From positions 1 to 64,000 of the forward strand of contig JAFZSR010000065.1 in NCBI GenBank assembly GCA_017619275.1: DNA of 64,000 nucleotides, read 5' to 3'. Below are positions 49,026 to 56,651 of the stretch, one piece after another; position 1 is the stretch's first letter, and each line of letters begins with the position of its first letter. A model generated the notes under the pieces. It did not search any database. It saw only the letters and a list, made by a program, of their open reading frames with translations, and was not told where the DNA came from. The translations under genes and the position numbers were made by a program. The DNA comes from Prevotella sp. GTDB taxonomy: Bacteria > Bacteroidota > Bacteroidia > Bacteroidales > Bacteroidaceae.

Positions 49026-50159
49026 CTATTTCCTGACGCCAAACAGCCAGCGCGCCAATACGGGGCTGAGGCGCAAAAGATTACTGATGATCAGGCAGAT
49101 GGCGATGATGAGCAGCGAGATGGAGAACGAGACAAAGAATTCCAGCACAGGCATGGGATGCTGGTGGAACACTTGTGCCACGGCAGAAAGATTCAGGGGC
49201 AGCAGGAAATAGTGCAGGAAATAGATGTCGAGGGTGCGGCGGCCAATATAGCAAAGCGCGTTGCCCACGATGGTTTGCTTGTTAAACAGCCCGGCTCTCG
49301 ACCTGAAAAAGGCGAGCACAATCGTGATGCCCGTGAAGGCCGTCAAGAGGCGGAAGAGCTGATAATGTGACGAGATGACTGTTTCGCGGAAGATGTTCAG
49401 CCCGAAGAACAGCAGCAGACAGACGGTGAGCAGCGCCCTACCATCGAGCAGCGATGAAAAGCGGGTGAAATACTTTCTCGCCAAAGTGCCAAAGATGAAA
49501 TACACGAAATAGCACCAATGCTTGCAACCGAGAAGTGACAGCACATCGGCGCCGACTGGCAGCTTCTCCATGACCGACGGGATGGTGACCACGAACATGG
49601 CAAACCCTGCCACAACCATGAGCACGTCCTCCTTCCATCCGTGCAACTTCAGACCCAGCGCCGAGAGACGGGCCAACGAGTAGAGGATGAAGTAGACGAA
49701 GAGCGTGTAGGTGAACCAATAGCCGCCCTTGGAGTCGGACCACAAGTTTTCTTTCAGGCTTTGGTGGCTGACATAGGTGAAAGCCAGGAAGAAAATGCAT
49801 GTGGAAATGATTTGAACGGGGAACTTCTTCCCAAGGAACCTAACACTGTGCGTGAGATTCCACGTGACGTCTGCTTTGTAGAGGACGAAGCCGCTCACAA
49901 AGAAGAACAGTGGCATGCGGAACTCATAGAAATAGGTATTGAGCGAGGGCGTGGCTCCATCAATATTCAAGCAGAAGCCGGCCACATGATTCAGCACCAC
50001 AAGAATCATGGTGAAGCCACGCATGGCGTCAATATATTCTATGCGATGAGACCCATACCCTTCCAGCCCCCTCCCAGCCTCCCCCAACTGGGGGAGGAGA
50101 AGGGGGGAGGGGTGATTAGTTACTTCTTCCATCTGTTCTCTCGTATGTTTCATCTGCAA
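49026..50159 (-). CDS. Acyltransferase family 3 membrane protein (third copy) with a repeat-derived N-terminus
   Basis: This 377-residue protein has its family start at residue 40: RIEYIDAMRGFTMILVVLNH (catalytic His in LNH) and RMPLFFFVSGFVLYKADVTW. About ten helices follow. Residues 1 to about 33 (NHPSPLLLPQLGEAGRGLEG) are encoded by a G/C-rich hairpin element (50061-50114), not by normal family sequence. Either the element was inserted near the start, or a true start lies after it (the ATG of AMRGF is too far in). Expression from the upstream fucosidase region is uncertain. It converges with the second copy at 49023, 2 bases away. Confidence 0.82.
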   Translation of the reverse strand: MQMKHTREQMEEVTNHPSPLLLPQLGEAGRGLEGYGSHRIEYIDAMRGFTMILVVLNHVAGFCLNIDGATPSLNTYFYEFRMPLFFFVSGFVLYKADVTWNLTHSVRFLGKKFPVQIISTCIFFLAFTYVSHQSLKENLWSDSKGGYWFTYTLFVYFILYSLARLSALGLKLHGWKEDVLMVVAGFAMFVVTIPSVMEKLPVGADVLSLLGCKHWCYFVYFIFGTLARKYFTRFSSLLDGRALLTVCLLLFFGLNIFRETVISSHYQLFRLLTAFTGITIVLAFFRSRAGLFNKQTIVGNALCYIGRRTLDIYFLHYFLLPLNLSAVAQVFHQHPMPVLEFFVSFSISLLIIAICLIISNLLRLSPVLARWLFGVRK

Positions 50160-50222
50160 GTCTATATACTCCCCTCCCTACAAGGGAGGGGTAGGGGGTG
50201 GGTCTGTTGGGGTAGGTCTGCT
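50061..50222. repeat. G/C-rich paired-hairpin element, copy 4 (N-terminus of the acyltransferase gene and upstream)
   Basis: A first half, CCCCCTCCCAGCCTCCCCCAAC then TGGGGGAGG, lies within the coding start at 50061-50114. A second half, AAGTCTATATACTCCCCTCC and then CTacaAGGGAGGGG followed by TAGGGGGTGGGTCTG, lies at 50157-50222. Each half resembles one of the two sub-types seen in copies 1-3; the piece between is ordinary coding sequence of the acyltransferase N-terminus. Confidence 0.75.
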
Positions 50223-50228
50223 GGTTTT

Positions 50229-51878
50229 TTATTTTTGTATTCTCAGCACCGGTGCAATCTTGTTGCAGGGCTGGGGCAGTTGCACCTCCAGGCCTTCGGC
50301 GGTCTGGCGAGCCTTCAGCTTGCCGTGGCCCAGCAGGTAGACGCTGCTGATGCTTTTCTTGAAATAGGGATTGCCCTTGGCCAGCGACTTGATGACCAGC
50401 TTAGAATGTTCATCGTTCAACGTTGAACGTTCAACGTCGTTTGGCCAGCCCATGGCGGTGACGTAGAGGTATTTGGCCGTCTGGTTGAAGCGGATGTCGC
50501 GCCAGTCCATGTTCGAGAACACGCCGTCGTTGAATCCCTGGGCGTTGATCTTCACGTCCTGCTCGGCCACGGGGCCTTCGCCGAACTTCACCCAAGGCCG
50601 AGTGCCGAAGATGCTCTCGCCGTTCACCTTCATCCACGCCTCCAGGTCGTCCAGCACCTGAGCCTCCTTCTCGTCGTAGGTGCCGTCGGCGCGCAGGGGG
50701 ATGCTGAGTAGCAGGTTGCCGTTCTTCGACACGATGTCAACCAGTTGTTTCACCACCGTCTTGGCAGTCTTGTATTCGTTTCTCTGGTAGATGCTGGTGG
50801 TGTAGTGCCAGCCGCCGATGCAGTTGCACGTCTGCCACGGCTCGGGGATGATTTCGTTGGGAGCGCCGCGCTCCACGTCCCATGTCAGGGCTTTGCGCTG
50901 CTCGTCGTCGAGAATCTTGCCGAACACCACGCCGCGCGGGTTCTTGTTGTAGAGGTGCGTGGCAATCTTCATTCCGCAGTCGCTCAGCGGATAGAAGGGC
51001 AGCACCGTCACGTCGAAGTAGATGAGGTCGGGCTGGTAGCGGTTGATGGCGTCGAGCGTGCGGTCGTAGAAGTTGTTCACAAACTCCTGCGAGGGCGGGC
51101 AGGCACCGTTGCCCCATCCCCACTGGGCGTGTATGCGCCCGTTGTCCCACGAACCCTGGCTCATGGGGTGCTGCTGCTGGTAGAGCATCTGCGGGTCCAG
51201 TCCTTCCCACCACTTGCCCTTGCCGTCGGCCTTCGTCAGGTTGCCGTCGTACCACACGCCAGCCTTCTCGCCCTGCAGGTCGTAGCGCTGTGCCGGCTCA
51301 TACCATGTCCAGGCGTGGTCGGCATGGAACGAGATGCCCAGCGGCAGTCCCGCTTTCTTCGCGGCCTTGGCCCAACCGTCGAGGATGTCGCGCTTCGGCC
51401 CGATGTTCTTCGAGTTCCAGGGCTGGTACTGCGAGTCCCAGAGGTCGTAGTTGTCGTGGTGGTTGCCCAGCACGAAGAAGTACTGTGCGCCGCAGCGCTT
51501 GTAGCGCTCCACCAGCGCCTCGGGGTCCCATTTCTCCGCCTTGAACAGGGGCAGGATGTCCTTGAAGCCCACCTCCGAGGGGTGGCCATAGTTGCGCACG
51601 TGGTGCCGGTATTCGCGCGAGCCTTCCATATAGAGCGCGCGAGCCATCCAGTCGCCGCTGCCCTCCACGCACTGCGGTCCCCAGTGTGCCCAGATGCCGA
51701 ACTTCGCGTCGCGGAACCATTCGGGCGTCTGGTGCGTCTTCAGGCTCTCCCATGTGGGCTCATAGCGCCCCGTCTGCATCGTCTCGTGCGCGCCTTTCAC
51801 GGGGATGCGATACGTGTCTTGTGCCGTGGCTACCAAGGCGGCGCAGCCCAGCAAACAGGTAATTATAGCTTTTTTCAT
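50229..51878 (-). CDS. Secreted GH29 alpha-L-fucosidase
   Basis: This 549-residue enzyme has a signal peptide (IITCLLGCAALVATAQ) and a GH29 catalytic barrel. The early WFRDAKFGIWAHWGPQCVEG is a strong family signature. Later come LGNHHDNYDLWDSQYQPWNS, GISFHADHAWTWYEP and PDLIYFDVTVLPFYP, which probably contains the nucleophile Asp. ISKNGNLLLSIP-type sequence (DIVSKNGNLLLSIPLRADGT) follows. A beta-sandwich tail closes the protein. A short 7-bp-period array (50410-50438) adds NDVERSTLNDEHSK near the C-terminus. It removes terminal L-fucose from glycans for the catabolic genes downstream. A -7 box lies at 51935-51942. Confidence 0.92.
   Translation of the reverse strand: MKKAIITCLLGCAALVATAQDTYRIPVKGAHETMQTGRYEPTWESLKTHQTPEWFRDAKFGIWAHWGPQCVEGSGDWMARALYMEGSREYRHHVRNYGHPSEVGFKDILPLFKAEKWDPEALVERYKRCGAQYFFVLGNHHDNYDLWDSQYQPWNSKNIGPKRDILDGWAKAAKKAGLPLGISFHADHAWTWYEPAQRYDLQGEKAGVWYDGNLTKADGKGKWWEGLDPQMLYQQQHPMSQGSWDNGRIHAQWGWGNGACPPSQEFVNNFYDRTLDAINRYQPDLIYFDVTVLPFYPLSDCGMKIATHLYNKNPRGVVFGKILDDEQRKALTWDVERGAPNEIIPEPWQTCNCIGGWHYTTSIYQRNEYKTAKTVVKQLVDIVSKNGNLLLSIPLRADGTYDEKEAQVLDDLEAWMKVNGESIFGTRPWVKFGEGPVAEQDVKINAQGFNDGVFSNMDWRDIRFNQTAKYLYVTAMGWPNDVERSTLNDEHSKLVIKSLAKGNPYFKKSISSVYLLGHGKLKARQTAEGLEVQLPQPCNKIAPVLRIQK
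50410..50438. repeat. 7-bp period GTTCAAC array inside the fucosidase gene
   Basis: GTTCATC, GTTCAAC, GTTGAAC, GTTCAAC repeat with a 7-bp period and encode VERSTLNDEH in frame. Family members without this insert (see the second GH29 gene) have a shorter segment here. Confidence 0.6.
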
Positions 51879-51934
51879 GTCATTTGGGTGTTTATTCTAT
51901 TGGAAACAATTATTGAGCGATTCAATTTTGTTGG

Positions 51935-51942
51935 CAAAGTTA
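51935..51942 (-). promoter_or_regulatory. -7 box of the first GH29 gene
   Basis: TAACTTTG on the minus strand lies 56 bases before the ATG at 51878. Confidence 0.5.
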
Positions 51943-52127
51943 CGAAAAGTCGAGCGCAAAACAAAGGAACTTGTTCCTTTTTTTGCCGAGACGGAGTAAT
52001 TTCGCCGTCGTAGACGGCAAAGGTACAAAAAAGAATCAAAATAAAAGACATATTGCGGTTATTTTACAACTGTGGCAAGCAAAAACACTGTAACCCGACG
52101 GGCCAAGATGGACCACGTGGCGCCTTC

Positions 52128-52195
52128 CAAAATTTTGGTAACGACTTTTTTGAAAAAGTCGTTGACTTTTGAAAAAATCTCGTACGAGTTTTTTT
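52128..52195. repeat. Second dispersed repeat family, copy 4
   Basis: AAAATTTTGGTAACGACTTTTTT then GAAAAAGTCGTTGACTTTTG and AAAAAATCTCGTACGAGTTTTTTT. It lies downstream of the end of the large fucosidase gene and upstream of the next promoter. An additional internal inverted repeat, ACGACTTTTTTGAAAAAGTCGT, is present. Confidence 0.75.
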
Positions 52196-52247
52196 GCTTG
52201 GATTTGCTTGGCCGAGAATGGGCCGAGCGAGGGGGCGGATTTTTCGT

Positions 52248-52275
52248 GAAATGCTTTATATAGGTTTGAGTTGGA
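52248..52275. repeat. Short dispersed repeat, copy 2
   Basis: Nearly identical to the segment at about 258-286 (AAATGCTTTATATAGGTTTG). Two copies more than 50 kb apart in non-coding sequence suggest a repeated element or a conserved site. Confidence 0.55.
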
Positions 52276-52286
52276 AAAGAGAAACC

Positions 52287-52318
52287 GAAGCCATCGGGAC
52301 GGCTGCCCGATGGCTTCG
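52287..52318. terminator. Inverted repeat after the large fucosidase gene
   Basis: GAAGCCATCGGG pairs with CCCGATGGCTTC (12 bp) around a short loop (ACGGCTG). It lies about 20 bases past the stop codon of the minus-strand GH29 gene. A strong T-tract is not evident. Confidence 0.55.
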
Positions 52319-52336
52319 GATCATCTCAGGGGGAAT

Positions 52337-55300
52337 TTATGGATTGACTCGTTTTTGTGTTTTGCTGCCCTGCTTCACGATGTAGATGCCATGCTGCGGA
52401 GCCTGCTGCAGGCGCACACCGCTCAGGGTGTAGTAGGTTGGACGTTGAACGGTGACAGCGGAACGCTGAACGTCGTCGATGCCCGTGTCGATGCCGTAGC
52501 CATAGAGCACCACCTTGTTGGCGCGGAACTCCTGCTGACCGCTACCCTCGGCCAGGTTGGCCTGGAAGCCGAGGCATACCTCGGCGGGCTGGTCGAGCGT
52601 GAACCAGATGCCATCGAACACATTGTTGTCGGCATTGCGCTGGTTGATGTTGAGCCATGCGATGCTCTGCGTCTCGATGTCGGCCGTGGCCAGGGGCTGC
52701 AGGGCTGCGAAGAGGTAGGGCTGGTGCAGGTTGTAGCGTGTCTCGAAGGTGTTGCCGAAGTAGTAGCGTCCGGCATTGAGCTGCACGCGCTGGTAGATGC
52801 GGGCATTGGTGAGGTCGCCATCCTCGTTTCGGTCGCGGTCGTCCCAGAGTCCGAGTGCCAGACAGTCGTAGCCGGGATAGCGGTCGAGACCCTGCTTGGT
52901 GCCGTCGCCGCCGTTGGGGATGAGGAAGTTCTCGACCGTCCAGTACTTCGGGGCGGCAAAGCGGGTGGTGACGTTCTCGTCGGCGCGTGCGAAGTGGTCG
53001 CTTTCGTGCAGGAGGTCGATGGTGAGGTCGGTGGCATCGAGCTTCTCAGGCTGTCCGCCGGGGTTGCGCCCGTTCTGCATGAAGTCGGCCAATGCCTCGC
53101 TCAAGGCGTTGTAGGCGCGGCTCACGGTGTCGTAGTCGGCCGTTGACTCCACGGCCTTGGCTTGTGCGACGACGGCTTGCAGCTGTTCGTAGGCTTTCTG
53201 CGAGTAGTAGCCAGTGTTCTCGTTGATAACGACGCCCTTCACCTGCTCTTCCACGCTCTCGATGAGTGTCTGCAGCTTGGCGTAGGTGATTTCGCCGTAG
53301 TAGAGCAGCTTGATGGCCTTTACACGCACGTTGGCGGTGTAGCTCTCGCTGAAGTCGGCCTGGAAGCCCATGTAGACGGTGGTGGGCTCTTCGAGGGTGA
53401 AGTAGATGCCGCGGAAGCTGGTGGCGTCGCGCGGTGCCTGGTCGACCTGCTCGTAGGCGATGGACTGCGTGGGGATGTCGCTGGTGGCGAGAATCTCCTC
53501 CGATGCGAAGATATAGCTGTTGCTGTTGGGCTCGAAGGCGGGATAGCAGGCGCCCAGATAGTAGCGTCCGGCGGGCAGCTCGGCCTTCTGGTAGATGCGG
53601 GCGTTGCTGATGTCGTAGCCGTGCTCGGCGAAGGCGTTGTTGTTCCACCACACCTCGAGGTGCAGACAGTCGTAGCCGGGGTTGTTGTCGATGCCTGCCT
53701 GGTTGTCGAATCCGAAGTTCTCGACAATCCAGTTCTTGGCGGCGCCGAAGCGTCCTGCACTCTGGGTGTCGTCGGTGCGTGCGAAGTTCTCCGACTCACC
53801 AAACACCTCGATGGTCTTGTCCTCGTAGCTGGTGCCGATGGGGGCGCCGCCCACGTTCTTGCCGTTCTTCAGAAAGTCGTCAAGGGCCTGTTGAAGGGCC
53901 TCGTAGGCTTGGTCTATTTCGTCCTCGTCGGTGCTGTAGATGGCGTCCTCGGCCTTCTCGATGGCAGCCTGGAGAGCGTCGGCGGCTTCGCGGCGGTAGT
54001 AACCCGTGTTGCCGTTGATCTTCACTTGGTCGAGCAGTGTCCAAGCGCGCTCGATGAGGTTGAAGAGGGCGTCGGTGTTGACGGTGCCGTAGCTGAGCAG
54101 CTTCACCTCCTGCGTGCGGAACTCGCGGTCGCTCACTCCCGTGAGGTCGGCTGCGAAGCCCAGCACCACGTCCTGCTCCTCGGGCACATAGAAGCTGATG
54201 CCATACCACTTGCCTTTCTCGGCCCCGTTGAGCTGGGCGAAGGCGATGCTGCCGTCCTCCACGTCGATGGTGTTGAGTGCCTCGTTGGCTGCGAAGAGAT
54301 AGGCGCGCTCGGAGAGGTTGTAGCTGCTCTCGAACTTCTGTCCGAAGTAGTAGGTGCCCGGCTCAAGGTGCACGGTGCGATAGATGCGCGAGTTGGTGAG
54401 GTCGCAGGTATAGGGCTGCACGTCCTCGCTGCCCCACACGCCGAGGAACAGCGTGTTGTAGCCGGGATAGGCGTCGATGCCCTGCTTGGCGCCCTTGGTG
54501 GCGTCGTTCTGGGGCACGTTGTAGTTCTCCACGGTCCAGTGCTCGGGCTTGCCGAAGCGTGAACCCATCTCGATGGCCGAGAAGTTGCTGGCCTCGACGA
54601 GCTGCTCGGTGGTGAGGTCGGCCTGGTAGCCATCGGCGGGCGTGCCGGGCTGGTTGCGGCCTTCGGTGAGCAGGGTGTGGTAGGCATCGTTCAGCTGGCC
54701 GATGACCACCTTCTGGTTGGCCTCGCTGTCGTTGATGTGCGGGCGGGCGTCCTCAATGGCCTGTGCGAACTTGTCGAGTCCGCGCTTGCTCAGCTTGCCG
54801 GTGTTGTTGCTGGCCTGCGGGCGCAGTTGTGCCAGCAGTGCCTCGTAGCCCTCGATCACCTCGAGCAGCGTTGGGGCGGTGTCGGTGCCGGGCACGAAGG
54901 TAATCTTCAGCACGGGGGCGATGTCGTTGGGATGCACGTCGGGGAGGGTGACGGTGAGTCCGTTCACTGCCTCGGTGTAGTTCACGTTGCCATGGCCCAG
55001 CAGCTCCACGCTCTGCACCTGTCCGCTAAAGTACTCCGAGCTTTTGCCCAAGCTCTGGAAGGTGAAGTTCTTGCTGGCGGGCCAGCGCATGATGGTGGCG
55101 TAGAGCACGCCGTCCTTCTGTGCGTAGCGCACGTCCTTCGACGAGTAGTTGTTGCCCTCGTTGAAGCCCTGGGCGCTGAGTGGGTTGGCGGCATCGGCCA
55201 GCGGTCCTTCGCCGAAGGTCTTCCAGGGGCGGGTGCCGTAGATGCTCTCCGAGTTGATGTCCATCCAGGCCTTGATGCCGGCCAAGATGGCCTCCTCCTT

Positions 55301-56461
55301 GTCGTCGATGGTGCCGTCGCTCCTGACGGGCACGCTGAGGAGCAGGTTGCCGTTCTTCGACACGATGTCGACGAGCATGTCGACCACTTGCTGGGCGCTC
55401 TTGTAGCCGTTGTTCTGATAGACGTGGATGTCGTAGTGCCACGAGCCGATGCAGGTGCAGGTCTGCCAGTACTTGTCCTGAATGCGGTCGGGGATGCCGC
55501 GCTCCACGTCCCACATCATGTAGTCCTTCTGCTTGTCGGTGAGCTGCTTGCCGGTGACCACCACGTCGCTCCTCTTATTATAATAATGAGCAAGGATGTT
55601 CTGGCCAATCTGGTCGTCGCAACCGTAGAAGGGCATGGCCGTGTCGTCGAAGTAGATCATGTCGGGGGCGTAGTCGTTGATGAGCTCCAGCACGCGGTTT
55701 TGGAACTTCAGCTTGTACTCGGCCGAGGGCAGGCTGGCGCCGTTGCCCCAGTCCCACTGGTTGTGGATGGTTCCGCTGTTGTCCCAACCCGTGGAGTGGT
55801 CGTGGTTCTGGGCGTAGAGCTCCTGCGGGTCCAGGCCTTCCCACCACTTGCCGGCTCCGTCGGCCTTGGTCAGGTTGCCGTCGTAGTCCTGCGAAGGCTC
55901 GAGCCAGGTCCAGGCATGCGAGGCGTGGATGCTCACGCCCAGTGGCAGACCGGCTTTCTTGCAGGCGTCGCTCCAGCCCTTGATGAGGTCCTTCTTAGGT
56001 CCTACGTTCACGGAGTTCCACTCCTGATAGGGCGAGTTCCAGAGGTCGAAATTGTCGTGGTGGTTGCCCAAGGCCATGAAATAGCGGGCGCCCACGCTCT
56101 TGTAGAGGTTCACCAGCCGCTCGGGGTCCCAGTTCTGGGCCTTCCAGTCGTTGCAGAGGTCCTTCAGTCCGAAGACGGCGGGATTGCCAAAGTGGCTCAC
56201 GTGCCAGTCGTACTGGCCGCTGCCCTCGTAGTACATGAAGCGGGCGTACCAGTCGCCGTCCTCGGCGTGGCACTGCGGTCCCCAGTGTGCCCAGATGCCG
56301 AACTTGGCATCCTTGAACCATTCGGGACACTCCCAAGCGCTGAGCGAAGTCCAGTCGGGCTCGTAGGTGCCTGTCTGAACCTCCACGTTAGCACTCTGTG
56401 CGCTCATCGTCAGCACAGAGGCTGCAAAAGCAGCAAACAATAGTGTAACTTTTTTCTTCAT
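52337..56461 (-). CDS. Large multidomain GH29 alpha-L-fucosidase with three repeated accessory modules
   Basis: This is a 1,374-residue exported enzyme. Its start at 56461 (MKKKVTLLFAAFAASVLTMS) gives a signal peptide and lies after a -7 box. The N-terminal GH29 domain has WFKDAKFGIWAHWGPQCHAE, LGNHHDNFDLWNSPYQEWNS and PDMIYFDDTAMPFYG (probable nucleophile). From about residue 540 there are three repeats of a helical FIVAR-like segment (NTGKLSKRGLDKFAQAIEDA; NTGYYRREAADALQAAIEKA; NTGYYSQKAYEQLQAVVAQA), each followed by a beta-sandwich of the DUF5013 kind with PGYNTLFLGVW/PGYDCLHLEVW/PGYDCLALGLW. The C-terminus (YYTLSGVRLQ...GIYIVKQGSK) resembles type IX sorting tails, and a 7-bp-period array encodes DVQRSAVTVQR there. 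The modules may bind glycans or space the enzyme from the cell. Confidence 0.9.
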   Translation of the reverse strand: MKKKVTLLFAAFAASVLTMSAQSANVEVQTGTYEPDWTSLSAWECPEWFKDAKFGIWAHWGPQCHAEDGDWYARFMYYEGSGQYDWHVSHFGNPAVFGLKDLCNDWKAQNWDPERLVNLYKSVGARYFMALGNHHDNFDLWNSPYQEWNSVNVGPKKDLIKGWSDACKKAGLPLGVSIHASHAWTWLEPSQDYDGNLTKADGAGKWWEGLDPQELYAQNHDHSTGWDNSGTIHNQWDWGNGASLPSAEYKLKFQNRVLELINDYAPDMIYFDDTAMPFYGCDDQIGQNILAHYYNKRSDVVVTGKQLTDKQKDYMMWDVERGIPDRIQDKYWQTCTCIGSWHYDIHVYQNNGYKSAQQVVDMLVDIVSKNGNLLLSVPVRSDGTIDDKEEAILAGIKAWMDINSESIYGTRPWKTFGEGPLADAANPLSAQGFNEGNNYSSKDVRYAQKDGVLYATIMRWPASKNFTFQSLGKSSEYFSGQVQSVELLGHGNVNYTEAVNGLTVTLPDVHPNDIAPVLKITFVPGTDTAPTLLEVIEGYEALLAQLRPQASNNTGKLSKRGLDKFAQAIEDARPHINDSEANQKVVIGQLNDAYHTLLTEGRNQPGTPADGYQADLTTEQLVEASNFSAIEMGSRFGKPEHWTVENYNVPQNDATKGAKQGIDAYPGYNTLFLGVWGSEDVQPYTCDLTNSRIYRTVHLEPGTYYFGQKFESSYNLSERAYLFAANEALNTIDVEDGSIAFAQLNGAEKGKWYGISFYVPEEQDVVLGFAADLTGVSDREFRTQEVKLLSYGTVNTDALFNLIERAWTLLDQVKINGNTGYYRREAADALQAAIEKAEDAIYSTDEDEIDQAYEALQQALDDFLKNGKNVGGAPIGTSYEDKTIEVFGESENFARTDDTQSAGRFGAAKNWIVENFGFDNQAGIDNNPGYDCLHLEVWWNNNAFAEHGYDISNARIYQKAELPAGRYYLGACYPAFEPNSNSYIFASEEILATSDIPTQSIAYEQVDQAPRDATSFRGIYFTLEEPTTVYMGFQADFSESYTANVRVKAIKLLYYGEITYAKLQTLIESVEEQVKGVVINENTGYYSQKAYEQLQAVVAQAKAVESTADYDTVSRAYNALSEALADFMQNGRNPGGQPEKLDATDLTIDLLHESDHFARADENVTTRFAAPKYWTVENFLIPNGGDGTKQGLDRYPGYDCLALGLWDDRDRNEDGDLTNARIYQRVQLNAGRYYFGNTFETRYNLHQPYLFAALQPLATADIETQSIAWLNINQRNADNNVFDGIWFTLDQPAEVCLGFQANLAEGSGQQEFRANKVVLYGYGIDTGIDDVQRSAVTVQRPTYYTLSGVRLQQAPQHGIYIVKQGSKTQKRVNP
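52437..52475. repeat. 7-bp period TTGAACG array inside the large fucosidase gene
   Basis: GTTGGAC, GTTGAAC, GGTGACA, GCGGAAC, GCTGAAC repeat with a 7-bp period and encode DDVQRSAVTVQRP just before the C-terminal sorting-like tail. Confidence 0.55.
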
Positions 56462-56510
56462 AAAACGGGAAAAATGATTGGTTATAGTTGTTAGTGAATG
56501 ATTTCGGGTG

Positions 56511-56518
56511 CAAAGGTA
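56511..56518 (-). promoter_or_regulatory. -7 box of the large GH29 gene
   Basis: TACCTTTG on the minus strand lies 49 bases before the ATG at 56461. Confidence 0.55.
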
Positions 56519-56625
56519 CGCAGTTTTCTGCTTCTTGGGGTTTAAATAATTAACGGGAAATAGGACAAAATGAACCAAATGCGAAAAATATTTAGATTTT
56601 TATGTGACGGAACAATATTTATTTG

Positions 56626-56633
56626 TATCTTTG
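56626..56633 (+). promoter_or_regulatory. -7 box of the AraC-fucP operon
   Basis: TATCTTTG lies 18 bases before the ATG at 56652 and after the alternative start at 56604, which is therefore not used from this promoter. The stretch between this box and the minus-strand box at 56511-56518 is the likely control region of the whole fucose locus. Confidence 0.6.
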
Positions 56634-56651
56634 CAAGCAGAACGTGACGAG

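Larger units (their letters stand above)
51879..52336. other. Intergenic region between the two fucosidase genes
   Basis: No gene is seen. It contains the promoter of the first fucosidase (-7 box 51935-51942), a further minus-strand -7-like box at about 52018-52025, one copy of the TCTCGTACGAGA repeat family (52128-52195), the second copy of the short AAATGCTTTATATAGG repeat (52248-52275) and an inverted repeat GAAGCCATCGGG/CCCGATGGCTTC (52287-52318) just after the end of the large fucosidase gene. Confidence 0.6.

Noticed and set aside
54677-56443. 588-residue plus-strand open frame opposite the large fucosidase
   Set aside because: Antisense shadow with low-complexity Val/Leu/Asp composition; the GH29 gene on the minus strand is certain.
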